Source of the DNA: Alphaproteobacteria bacterium | GTDB lineage: Bacteria > Pseudomonadota > Alphaproteobacteria > Micavibrionales > CSBR16-224 | Assembly (NCBI GenBank): GCA_006226225.1 | Contig: SBHI01000111.1 | Location: forward strand, 1-6,673 | Length of the DNA: 6,673 nt | Direction: 5' to 3' | In this document: one piece after another, positions 1 to 5,836 of the stretch | How the letters are laid out: every line of letters starts with the position of its first letter | Numbering within the stretch: the first letter of the stretch is position 1 | Translations under genes and position numbers: made by a program | Notes under the pieces: model-generated | What the model saw: only the letters and a program-made list of their open reading frames with translations | Told to the model about the DNA's origin: nothing | Databases searched by the model: none

Positions 1-365
1 GCCTCATGATCAGGCGTTCTTTTTCTGGATGTCTGCCCATCTTCCGGATTTTGATAGCCGTTATAAATATTACCGGTGCCGCCTTTATTATCGCGGGGGG
101 CGCCGTAAGAGATCGGCCCTGTCTGCTGTTGCTGTTGGCGCGTGCGCGTTTGTGAGCGGTTATAGCTGCCATATTGGCTGCGGTTGTTGTCCGCATTATA
201 GGGCACCACAACCCCGCCTCCGTAGACAGGTTTCGCATCGCGTGAAGACTGGCTGGTTGTCTTATTCGGATCCAGCACAAAACTCTGCGCCTTCGCACCC
301 AGCATAGGCGCTGTCCCCGCCAGAAGCACGGCCACCGCACCACATAGAATTGCTTTCTTCACCAT
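1..365 (-). CDS. Exported protein of unknown function, C-terminus cut by window edge
   Basis: The reading frame is open from an ATG at 363-365 to the left edge, giving 121 residues with no stop, so the C-terminus is missing. The start is supported by a GAGG ribosome binding site 7 nt upstream and by an immediate signal peptide: MVKK, a hydrophobic core through about residue 23, and a probable signal peptidase I site after AKA (about residue 26). Cys8 lies inside the hydrophobic core with no lipobox, so I do not call a lipoprotein. The mature part is polar and low in complexity, rich in Asn, Gln, Arg, Gly and Tyr, with a QQQQ run near residue 77 and no hydrophobic segment; it is probably disordered. 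It lies 39 nt downstream of the 405-1193 gene on the same strand, and both products are exported, so they probably form an operon and act in the envelope. I do not recognise the family. Confidence 0.75.
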   Translation of the reverse strand, partial: MVKKAILCGAVAVLLAGTAPMLGAKAQSFVLDPNKTTSQSSRDAKPVYGGGVVVPYNADNNRSQYGSYNRSQTRTRQQQQQTGPISYGAPRDNKGGTGNIYNGYQNPEDGQTSRKRTPDHE

Positions 366-404
366 TATCGATCCTCTCTTTCCAAAGTCATCGGTTGCAT
401 TCTT

Positions 405-1193
405 TTACAATTGGCTGCGCAATGTTTTACGCGCATCTTCCACCATTTTAATGGCACTTGTTAATTCCTGATTGCGCCGCTCAATATAAACTTTCGGCAG
501 CCCGACCTTTTCCTTCACACGCTGCGGAATATCGCGTTCGTTTTGATAACGGTCGATCAAGGATTCGAAGAAATCATCAACAACCGCAGCAGTTTCCTTG
601 CGTTCTTTTGCGTTTTTCGTATCTTGCAGCACATTCATCGCCTTTGTAATTTCAATCTTGGCGATATATTCCGCAGAAGATAGACCGTCCTTACGCATCG
701 TCGGTTGCTTTGACAGGGCATCGATGACAAAAGGCGGCAGAGAGACATTCTCAAGAATGCTGTCTTCAATCGTAAAACTGCCCTCGTTACGTACCATCGC
801 CATCACTTTCAGGTCATTCACCGAATACGGTTTACTGCGTGCCTTACTTTCAATCGATGCCGGTTTCACAGAGCTTTTCATATTTTGCGGCGCAGTTGTC
901 TGCCAGGGCGTTGTGCGTGCCGTTCTGCGCACATCCGGTTCTACCGGCTGCTGCGGTTCTTTTTCTACCTTATCCGGTTGCTCCTGTTGAGATCGCCTGC
1001 CCGGCAACCATCCGGGAATCAAGCCGCGGTAACCGGGGCGTTCCTCTTCCGCTTTTTTGCGGGCCGGATCTTGCTTTTGCGGCACCAAGAGACCCGGATA
1101 AGCGCTATCCTGCGCCATAACCGGTGTTTTCACAGCAGCAACTCCGCTCATCAGCGCAATTCCCACACAGGCAATAATCAGTTTTTTCTTCAT
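405..1193 (-). CDS. Exported protein of unknown function (262 aa)
   Basis: The frame extends upstream to 1430, but I choose the ATG at 1191-1193 because a clear Sec signal peptide starts there: MKKK, a hydrophobic stretch at residues 5-20, and probable cleavage after VMA (about residue 27). The upstream extension would overlap the amidase gene and bury the signal. No good Shine-Dalgarno sequence precedes this ATG, which is the weak point. The mature protein has two parts. Residues 28 to about 122 are Pro-, Gln- and charge-rich, probably disordered, and hold two related short motifs, YPGLLVP (32-38) and YRGLIPG (55-61). Residues 123-262 look compact and mostly helical, with a charged C-terminal helix suggestive of a coiled coil. 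There is no membrane segment beyond the signal. I do not recognise the family. A periplasmic structural or assembly factor is possible but not shown. Confidence 0.75.
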   Translation of the reverse strand: MKKKLIIACVGIALMSGVAAVKTPVMAQDSAYPGLLVPQKQDPARKKAEEERPGYRGLIPGWLPGRRSQQEQPDKVEKEPQQPVEPDVRRTARTTPWQTTAPQNMKSSVKPASIESKARSKPYSVNDLKVMAMVRNEGSFTIEDSILENVSLPPFVIDALSKQPTMRKDGLSSAEYIAKIEITKAMNVLQDTKNAKERKETAAVVDDFFESLIDRYQNERDIPQRVKEKVGLPKVYIERRNQELTSAIKMVEDARKTLRSQL

Positions 1194-1258
1194 GACGTCA
1201 ACAACCCGTTTTATCTGACATTCCAAACACAGCGAACCATACGGCATGCAACCGCATT

Positions 1259-1285
1259 CACGCATATGACTGTTATCATAGCGTG
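1259..1285. repeat. 10-bp inverted repeat in divergent intergenic region
   Basis: The left arm is CACGC, an unpaired A at 1264, then TATGA. The right arm is TCATAGCGTG (1276-1285), and the loop is CTGTTA. This gives ten base pairs with one bulge. It lies between the amidase gene and the minus-strand exported-protein gene. It falls in the predicted leader of the minus transcript and overlaps the candidate -35 of the plus promoter. The adjacent run of A (1286-1293) follows it on the plus strand and appears as T before the stem on the minus strand, so it is not an intrinsic terminator in either direction. It could be an operator or a leader hairpin. Confidence 0.55.
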
Positions 1286-1301
1286 AAAAAAAACATATAG
1301 T
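1273..1301 (+). promoter_or_regulatory. Candidate sigma-70 promoter for the amidase gene
   Basis: TTATCA (1273-1278) is separated by 17 nt from TATAGT (1296-1301), giving 4/6 and 5/6 matches to the sigma-70 consensus. Transcription would begin near 1308, leaving a leader of about 40 nt before the ATG at 1349. The region is very AT-rich, so chance matches are likely. The -10 nearly abuts the minus-strand -10 at 1305-1310, so the two divergent promoters could not easily be occupied at once. Confidence 0.35.
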
Positions 1302-1304
1302 AAT

Positions 1305-1313
1305 ATTATAGCA
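1305..1313 (-). promoter_or_regulatory. Extended -10 promoter for the minus-strand exported-protein genes
   Basis: Read on the minus strand this is TGCTATAAT, a perfect TATAAT preceded by the TGn extension. No convincing -35 lies 17 nt upstream, which fits an extended -10 promoter. Transcription would start near 1298, giving a leader of about 105 nt before the ATG at 1193. That leader contains the inverted repeat at 1259-1285. Confidence 0.5.
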
Positions 1314-1348
1314 TATTTTCTCTGCAATTTTTACAAACGGGATAAAAA

Positions 1349-2746
1349 ATGTTTTCAAACAATCTCTTACAACCTTCTGAAACGCGGCGCAGCATCCCGG
1401 AAATAACAGATATGTTTCAAAGCGGCGCATTATCGCCGATGGAGCTGACGCAGGATTGCCTGAACAAAATCTCTGTCCATGACGAAAAACTGAACGCTTT
1501 TTGTCTGGTCACAGCCGAATCCGCCCTTGCCGCTGCACGTGAATCGGAAAAGAGATGGCGTAACGGCACCCCCCTCAGCCCGCTTGACGGCATTCCGGCA
1601 ACAATCAAGGATCTGTTCGAGGTCAAAGGACAAGTGATGCGGCAAGGCTCATATTTGATGCCCGACCGCCCTGCAAAGGCCGATTCACCGGTTGTCAAAA
1701 ATTTACGCAAGGCAGGCGCCGTCTTTCTGGGCGCAACAGCCACCCCTGAGTTCGGTCATAAAGGCGTGACTGACAGCCCGCTGACCGGAATCACGCGCAA
1801 CCCCTGGAACACAAAAAAAACACCCGGCGGTTCTTCCGGTGGCAGCGCCGTTGCCGCCGCGATGGATATGGGGATGATCCATCTGGGCAGCGATGCCGGC
1901 GGGTCGTGCCGCATTCCTGCGAGTTTTACAGGCGTTTTCGGTTATAAACCGACGCAAAACGCCCTGCCGATTTTTCCGGCAACATTTTTTTATTCGTTTT
2001 CCACACCGGGGCTGCTGGCCGCGCGCATTGACGATATCACAAGCTGCCTGCCAATACTGCGTAAACGCGATGCCCGCGATCCGACACAGGTGACATCCGC
2101 CTTTAAAAAAACCAAAGGGCACAAAAAAACCTTAAAAGCCGCCTATATTCCCAGCTTCGCCGATATCTACGTACATCCGGAAACCGCAAAAGCAGTGAAG
2201 AAAACCGCACAACAGCTGCAAGATATCGCAGCGGTGGAAGAGATCATGCCACAACTGGAAAAACTGGTCGAGCTGACAAATATCAACTGGCTGGCCGGTG
2301 CCAGCACCATTATTGAACATTTCCCCGATCAGAAATCTCTGGCAAAAATGGATCCGTCCATGCGCTTATTCGGCGAAATGGGACAAAATATGCCGCTTTC
2401 ACGCTTTCTTCATGCCCGGCAATTACAGCTGGAACTGCGGCAATATTGTGCAAAACTCTTCAAACAATATGATTTTCTGGTGATGCCGACGACCCCCACC
2501 CCCGCCTTTCAGGCCGGTGTGCAGTCTCCGCGTCATCCGGAAACCGGCGATATCTGGTATGACTGGACACCTTTTACCTTTCTGGCCAATATGGCGGGAC
2601 TGCCCGCCATCTCGGTTCCTGCCGGGTTTTCTGCCGACGGGTTGCCGCTGGCAGTCCAGATTATCGGCGCCCCGATGGACGATATCAGCGTTCTGGATAT
2701 TGGCGCATGGCTTGAACAGGCCATGCCGCCCGTTTACCCTGTTTAG
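1349..2746 (+). CDS. Amidase signature family hydrolase (465 aa)
   Basis: Amidase signature enzymes hydrolyse the C-N bond of amides through a Ser-cisSer-Lys triad. All three residues are present: Lys87 in IPATIKDLF, cis-Ser162 in the Gly/Ser loop PGGSSGGS (159-166), and nucleophile Ser186 in GSDAGGS (180-186). The 24-residue spacing between the two serines matches characterised members. The following block CRIPASFTGVFGYKPT is also typical. The C-terminal part keeps the PTTPTPAF segment (380-387) and the GLPAISVPAGF block (417-427). Length is normal and no signal peptide is seen, so it is probably cytoplasmic. The start has a weak GGGA element upstream. No gatB or gatC is adjacent and the gene stands alone, so I read it as a stand-alone amidase rather than the GatA subunit of the tRNA amidotransferase. 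The substrate cannot be told from sequence. Confidence 0.9.
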   Translation: MFSNNLLQPSETRRSIPEITDMFQSGALSPMELTQDCLNKISVHDEKLNAFCLVTAESALAAARESEKRWRNGTPLSPLDGIPATIKDLFEVKGQVMRQGSYLMPDRPAKADSPVVKNLRKAGAVFLGATATPEFGHKGVTDSPLTGITRNPWNTKKTPGGSSGGSAVAAAMDMGMIHLGSDAGGSCRIPASFTGVFGYKPTQNALPIFPATFFYSFSTPGLLAARIDDITSCLPILRKRDARDPTQVTSAFKKTKGHKKTLKAAYIPSFADIYVHPETAKAVKKTAQQLQDIAAVEEIMPQLEKLVELTNINWLAGASTIIEHFPDQKSLAKMDPSMRLFGEMGQNMPLSRFLHARQLQLELRQYCAKLFKQYDFLVMPTTPTPAFQAGVQSPRHPETGDIWYDWTPFTFLANMAGLPAISVPAGFSADGLPLAVQIIGAPMDDISVLDIGAWLEQAMPPVYPV

Positions 2747-2779
2747 GTTTCGTCGGATAGTTTTTTTTTAAGAACTCTG

Positions 2780-2788
2780 TGCTATCAT
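2780..2788 (+). promoter_or_regulatory. Candidate extended -10 promoter for the Sel1-repeat gene
   Basis: TGC followed by TATCAT gives an extended -10 with 5/6 matches, 57 nt ahead of the ATG at 2845. No good -35 is seen; the 17-nt position falls in the T-run at 2761-2769. It resembles the extended -10 on the other strand at 1305-1313. The amidase stop is at 2746 and no stem precedes the T-run, so read-through from the amidase gene is also possible. Confidence 0.35.
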
Positions 2789-2844
2789 AAAAAAATATCC
2801 GGCCCACGATACCGGAGAAATTATTTCAAGGAGTCGCCCAGACA

Positions 2845-3579
2845 ATGCGCAAAACCATTTTAACCGCTGTTGTTCTTTCGATGTTTCTTTCCGCCCCGGC
2901 TTTCGCGGAGAACAAAAACAGAAGCGGGGCCTTCGCCGATGATTTCGAAGAATACCGCAGCCTTGGGGTCGGCTTGCTATTGAAGGAAGGGCAGGAACAT
3001 TTGCTCTCCGGCATGGAAGATAACAGCCAAGTTCTGCGGACGGAAAAAGGTGCCGCCAATATCGTCGAATTAAGCGCACAGCTGGACGAAGCCTATGCCG
3101 TTTACGCCGAAGAGAAATATGAAGAAGCCTTCGAAAAATTCATCACCATCGCCCGTGCCGGAAGCGCCGAGGCGCAGGAAATGGTCGGTATGATGTTCGC
3201 ACAAGGACAAGGTACAAAACAGGATGATGTACAGGCAATGCGCTGGCTGGAACGTGCTGCGCAGAATTTTCAGCCTCTTGCCATGCACCATGTCGGTGTA
3301 CGCTATTTCGGCGGACAAGGCATCAAACGTGATGTTCTAAACGCGGCAAAGTGGTTGTCGCTTTCCGTCGAATTTTACGGTGATGATACGTCTGACGCCT
3401 CGGAGCGGGCACGTCAGGATTTGAAAAACATGATGGCGCGCCTCAGCCTTCGTGAACAACGGCAGGTACAAAATGCCGTGCGGGAATGGAGAACCGAGAA
3501 CAAGGCCGGAATCAAGATCTGGGAGCGGAAAAAGAGCCAGCAGGAACAGATCGACCAGAAAAAAGCCGCCGGACAATAA
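2845..3579 (+). CDS. Periplasmic Sel1-like repeat protein (244 aa)
   Basis: The start is supported by AAGGAG at 2828-2833 (11 nt before the ATG) and by a signal peptide: MRKT, hydrophobic residues 5-19, and cleavage after AFA (about residue 21). The mature protein begins with an acidic region (about 22-105) that includes a helical YAVYAEEKYEEAFEKF segment. Two Sel1-like repeats follow, at about 106-141 (GSAEAQEMVGMMFAQGQG, then AMRWLERAA) and 142-177 (MHHVGVRYFGGQG, then AAKWLSLS). A charged helical tail rich in Lys, Gln and Glu closes the protein. Sel1 repeats are alpha-solenoid units related to TPRs that usually bind other proteins, so this is probably a periplasmic scaffold or adaptor. No catalytic motif is visible and its partner is unknown. 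It stands apart from the amidase gene by about 100 bp and converges on ychF. Confidence 0.85.
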   Translation: MRKTILTAVVLSMFLSAPAFAENKNRSGAFADDFEEYRSLGVGLLLKEGQEHLLSGMEDNSQVLRTEKGAANIVELSAQLDEAYAVYAEEKYEEAFEKFITIARAGSAEAQEMVGMMFAQGQGTKQDDVQAMRWLERAAQNFQPLAMHHVGVRYFGGQGIKRDVLNAAKWLSLSVEFYGDDTSDASERARQDLKNMMARLSLREQRQVQNAVREWRTENKAGIKIWERKKSQQEQIDQKKAAGQ

Positions 3580-3584
3580 TTCCC

Positions 3585-4685
3585 TTAAACGTTAAAGCGG
3601 AAATGCATGATGTCGCCATCCTGCACAACGTATTCCTTGCCTTCCTGACGCATTTTTCCGGCATCTTTTGCCTTTTGCTCCCCACCCAGTGACATGAAAA
3701 TGTCGCAGGCAATCGTTTCGGCGCGGATAAAACCTTTTTCAAAATCGGTGTGAATCACGCCTGCGGCTTCAGGCGCTTTTGCATTGCGGCGCACCGTCCA
3801 TGCCCGTGCCTCTTTCGGGCCGACTGTAAAAAACGTAATCAGATCCAGCAATTTATAACCGGCGCGGATCACGCGGTTCAACCCCGGCTCCGTCAGCCCC
3901 ATTTCTTCCAGAAATGCCTGTTTTTCTTCCGCGTCATCCAGCTGTGCGATTTCGGATTCGATGGAAGCGCAGATCACAACGGATTCCGCGCCTTTTTCCG
4001 CTGCCATATCCGCAACTTTTTTCGTCCAGTCATTACCGTCCGCCGCATCGGATTCGGCGACATTGCAAACATACAAAATCGGCTTGGTCGTCAGTAATTG
4101 CAGCTGGCGTACGGCGTCCGCCTCGTCTTCCTTCCATCCGGCTTTCAGCGCGGGACGGCCTTCCTGTAGCACGGTCAGAAAACGTTTCACCAATTCAATC
4201 TGTTCCTGAATTTTCTTGTCGCCGCTGCGCGCCTTTTTCTCCAGAGACGGCAGACGCTTTTCCAGACTTTCCAGATCGGCCAGCATCAATTCGGTTTCAA
4301 TCGTTTCCGCATCACGGAGCGGATCAACCGAACCTTCGACATGGGTGACATTGTCATCTTCAAAACAGCGCAGCACATAAATAATGGCATCGGTTTCGCG
4401 GATATTGGCCAGAAACTGGTTGCCCAGCCCTTCGCCGCGGCTTGCGCCTTTCACCAGACCGGCGATATCGACAAATTCCATCTGTGTCGGAATGATTTTT
4501 TGTGAGCCGCCGATTTTAGCGATTTCGTCAAGGCGCGGATCAGGGATGCTGACGCGCCCGACATTCGGTTCAATCGTGCAAAAGGGAAAGTTTTCCGCCT
4601 GTGCCGCAGCCGTCGCTGTCAGCGCATTAAACAAGGTGGATTTTCCGACATTCGGAAGTCCGACAATACCGCAGTTGAAGCCCAT
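3585..4685 (-). CDS. ychF: Ribosome-binding ATPase YchF (OLA1/Obg family)
   Basis: YchF is a TRAFAC P-loop NTPase that binds ribosomes and, unlike most of its relatives, prefers ATP. The 366-residue protein has the P-loop GLPNVGKST (9-17), the switch II motif DIAG (73-76) followed by GASRGEGLGNQFL, and NVAE (208-211). That last motif replaces the NKxD guanine-specificity motif and is the family hallmark linked to ATP use. A helical coiled-coil insert spans about 125-190 and a C-terminal TGS domain about 283-366, ending in GDIMHFRFNV. Length is as expected for bacterial YchF (about 363). The ATG at 4683-4685 is preceded by a GAGG element and starts directly in the family-typical MGFNCGIVGLP. 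It is the last gene of the minus-strand rplY-pth cluster, and pth-ychF linkage is common in Proteobacteria. Its stop is 5 bp from the convergent Sel1-repeat gene, with no terminator visible between them. Confidence 0.97.
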   Translation of the reverse strand: MGFNCGIVGLPNVGKSTLFNALTATAAAQAENFPFCTIEPNVGRVSIPDPRLDEIAKIGGSQKIIPTQMEFVDIAGLVKGASRGEGLGNQFLANIRETDAIIYVLRCFEDDNVTHVEGSVDPLRDAETIETELMLADLESLEKRLPSLEKKARSGDKKIQEQIELVKRFLTVLQEGRPALKAGWKEDEADAVRQLQLLTTKPILYVCNVAESDAADGNDWTKKVADMAAEKGAESVVICASIESEIAQLDDAEEKQAFLEEMGLTEPGLNRVIRAGYKLLDLITFFTVGPKEARAWTVRRNAKAPEAAGVIHTDFEKGFIRAETIACDIFMSLGGEQKAKDAGKMRQEGKEYVVQDGDIMHFRFNV

Positions 4686-4732
4686 ATGCCGCCTCGCCTT
4701 TCATGTGTTTTTCGTGACTGTCGCGGCAGATA

Positions 4733-4879
4733 TCAGGCCGCTTTTTTGTTTTTTATAGAGAGTGCGGGAACAAAGCGCAACAAATAACGTCCGACCATCA
4801 GGCTGAGAACGATATTCCCGCCAGGCATCAATAGACAAAGCACGACGAATTTCGCGTCGAGCTTTTGGCTATCTAACAT
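4733..4879 (-). CDS. Probable small membrane protein (48 aa), unknown function
   Basis: This short frame fills most of the 183-bp gap between the pyrophosphohydrolase gene and ychF. From the ATG at 4877-4879 it encodes 48 residues: a polar start (MLDSQKLDAK), a hydrophobic stretch at about 11-33 broken by PGG (FVVLCLLMPGG, then NIVLSLMVG), and a basic C-terminus (IKNKKAA). That is the layout of a single-span or hairpin membrane peptide. The start overlaps the end of the upstream gene by 11 nt, a geometry seen in translationally coupled genes. No Shine-Dalgarno sequence is clear. An ATG at 4898-4900 would add seven residues but deepens the overlap. A GC-rich 5-bp inverted repeat (GCGGC at 4723-4727, GCCGC at 4737-4741) spans its stop codon. 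I do not recognise a family, and it could be a chance ORF. Confidence 0.45.
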   Translation of the reverse strand: MLDSQKLDAKFVVLCLLMPGGNIVLSLMVGRYLLRFVPALSIKNKKAA

Positions 4880-5177
4880 GGCGTACAATGCCGTCTTCAT
4901 CGGGGGGACCCCATTTCCTTTTGCGGTTAATATCCATTTTTTCCTGCATGGCCTGATACAGATCATCCATATCCAGCCCTGCGCAACGTGCCGCACCCAG
5001 CAGCAAAATCATACAATCGGCCCATTCGTGGCGGTCATCCGGGTCAGCCAGCACCTCTTCCAGTTCTTCGGATAGATGCGTAATCTTTCCTTTCACCGTG
5101 CCTTTACCAAATGTCTTCTCGGTAAATTCGCCGATATCGTCTTGCATTTTCTGCCAGCGATCCTGTCCGGATGTCAT
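4869..5177 (-). CDS. MazG-superfamily nucleotide pyrophosphohydrolase (dATP/dGTP type, DUF550-like)
   Basis: The 102-residue all-helical protein carries the MazG-type metal-binding pattern: E37, E38 and E41 in LSEELEEV, then E51 and D54 in HEWADCMILLL. The C-terminal segment INRKRKWGPPDEDGIVRHVR matches what I know of the dATP/dGTP pyrophosphohydrolase (former DUF550) family, often found in phages and also in bacterial chromosomes. These enzymes use Mg2+ to hydrolyse a nucleoside triphosphate to the monophosphate and pyrophosphate. The role here would be cleaning the nucleotide pool, but the substrate is inferred. Its ATG overlaps the pth stop by 4 nt (ATGA, 5174-5177), so translation is probably coupled to pth. 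Single-domain length suggests it works as an oligomer. Nothing nearby suggests a phage origin: the operon setting and composition match its neighbours. Confidence 0.85.
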   Translation of the reverse strand: MTSGQDRWQKMQDDIGEFTEKTFGKGTVKGKITHLSEELEEVLADPDDRHEWADCMILLLGAARCAGLDMDDLYQAMQEKMDINRKRKWGPPDEDGIVRHVR

Positions 5178-5827
5178 CCGTTTTTCCCTTCCTCTGTCTT
5201 GTCTTGAGGTGGTGTTTCCGGTGCCGCTTGCGGTTGCGGCTTCGGTTTTTCCGGCTGCATGGCCCGTGCAATATTCGTCATAAACATACCATCTTTTTTC
5301 TGTAAAAGCAAGGGAAATTCCTCTGCGATTACAGGCAGTAACTTATCCAGCCATAATGTATCTGCCTTGGCAAAATCGCCCAAAACATAGCCTGTGACAC
5401 GCTCCTTATCTTCCGGTCGGCCGATCCCCATACGCACGCGCCAATAATTTTTTCCCAGATGCGCGTCAATGGATTTCAACCCGTTATGGCCGTTTGCACC
5501 GCCCCCCAGTTTCACGCGCAATTTTCCCGGTGCCAGATCCAGCTCATCATAAAAAACGATGATATTTTCCGGACGGATTTTATAAAAAGCCGCCAATGCC
5601 TGTACGGCATTTCCCGAGAGATTCATAAAGGTCTGAGGTTTAAGCGCATAGATTTTGGTATCGCCGATAGCTGTATCACAGATCAAACCGTCAAATTTTT
5701 TACGCCATGCAGAAAAGCGATGGCGGCGGACGATTTCGTCCACCGCCATAAAGCCGATATTATGTCTGTTTTTTTCGTATTGGCTGCCGGGATTTCCCAA
5801 TCCCACAAGCATAAAAAGATCAGACAT
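5174..5827 (-). CDS. pth: Peptidyl-tRNA hydrolase
   Basis: Pth cleaves the ester bond of peptidyl-tRNAs that drop off the ribosome, recycling tRNA; it is cytoplasmic and usually essential. The key residues align with the E. coli enzyme: Asn12 (GLGNPG), the catalytic His22 (RHNIGF), Asn69 (TFMNLSG), Asp94 (YDELDL) and Asn115 (GGANGHNGL), against E. coli 10, 20, 68, 93 and 114. The GIGRP motif (134-138) is also present. At 217 residues it exceeds the E. coli protein (194). The surplus is a Pro/Gln/Lys/Glu-rich tail from about 191 that is probably disordered. It starts 9 nt after the rplY stop with no evident Shine-Dalgarno sequence, so it probably depends on translation of rplY. It overlaps the next gene by 4 nt. 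Its position between a ribosomal protein gene and ychF fits a translation-maintenance operon. Confidence 0.97.
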   Translation of the reverse strand: MSDLFMLVGLGNPGSQYEKNRHNIGFMAVDEIVRRHRFSAWRKKFDGLICDTAIGDTKIYALKPQTFMNLSGNAVQALAAFYKIRPENIIVFYDELDLAPGKLRVKLGGGANGHNGLKSIDAHLGKNYWRVRMGIGRPEDKERVTGYVLGDFAKADTLWLDKLLPVIAEEFPLLLQKKDGMFMTNIARAMQPEKPKPQPQAAPETPPQDKTEEGKNG

Positions 5828-5836
5828 CGCGCGTGC

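Noticed and set aside
1194..1430. 79-residue N-terminal extension of the 405-1193 gene, including several Cys (CGC, CLEC)
   Set aside because: It would run into the amidase gene, has no ribosome binding site, crosses the promoter and inverted repeat, and would place the signal peptide internally. The Cys pattern is probably chance.
1349..2746. Amidase as GatA of the Asp/Glu-tRNA amidotransferase
   Set aside because: No gatB or gatC is adjacent, and the surrounding sequence between motifs does not look like typical GatA. A stand-alone amidase is the safer call.
2798..2816. TCCGG/CCGGA inverted repeat with 9-nt loop upstream of the Sel1-repeat gene
   Set aside because: A 5-bp stem is easily found by chance and is not followed by a T-tract. 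It could be a weak leader hairpin, but nothing else supports it.
4723..4747. Plus-strand terminator-like hairpin (GCGGC/GCCGC, 9-nt loop, then six T)
   Set aside because: The stem is only 5 bp, and I see no plus-strand gene that it would end. On the minus strand, where the operon is transcribed, no T-tract follows.
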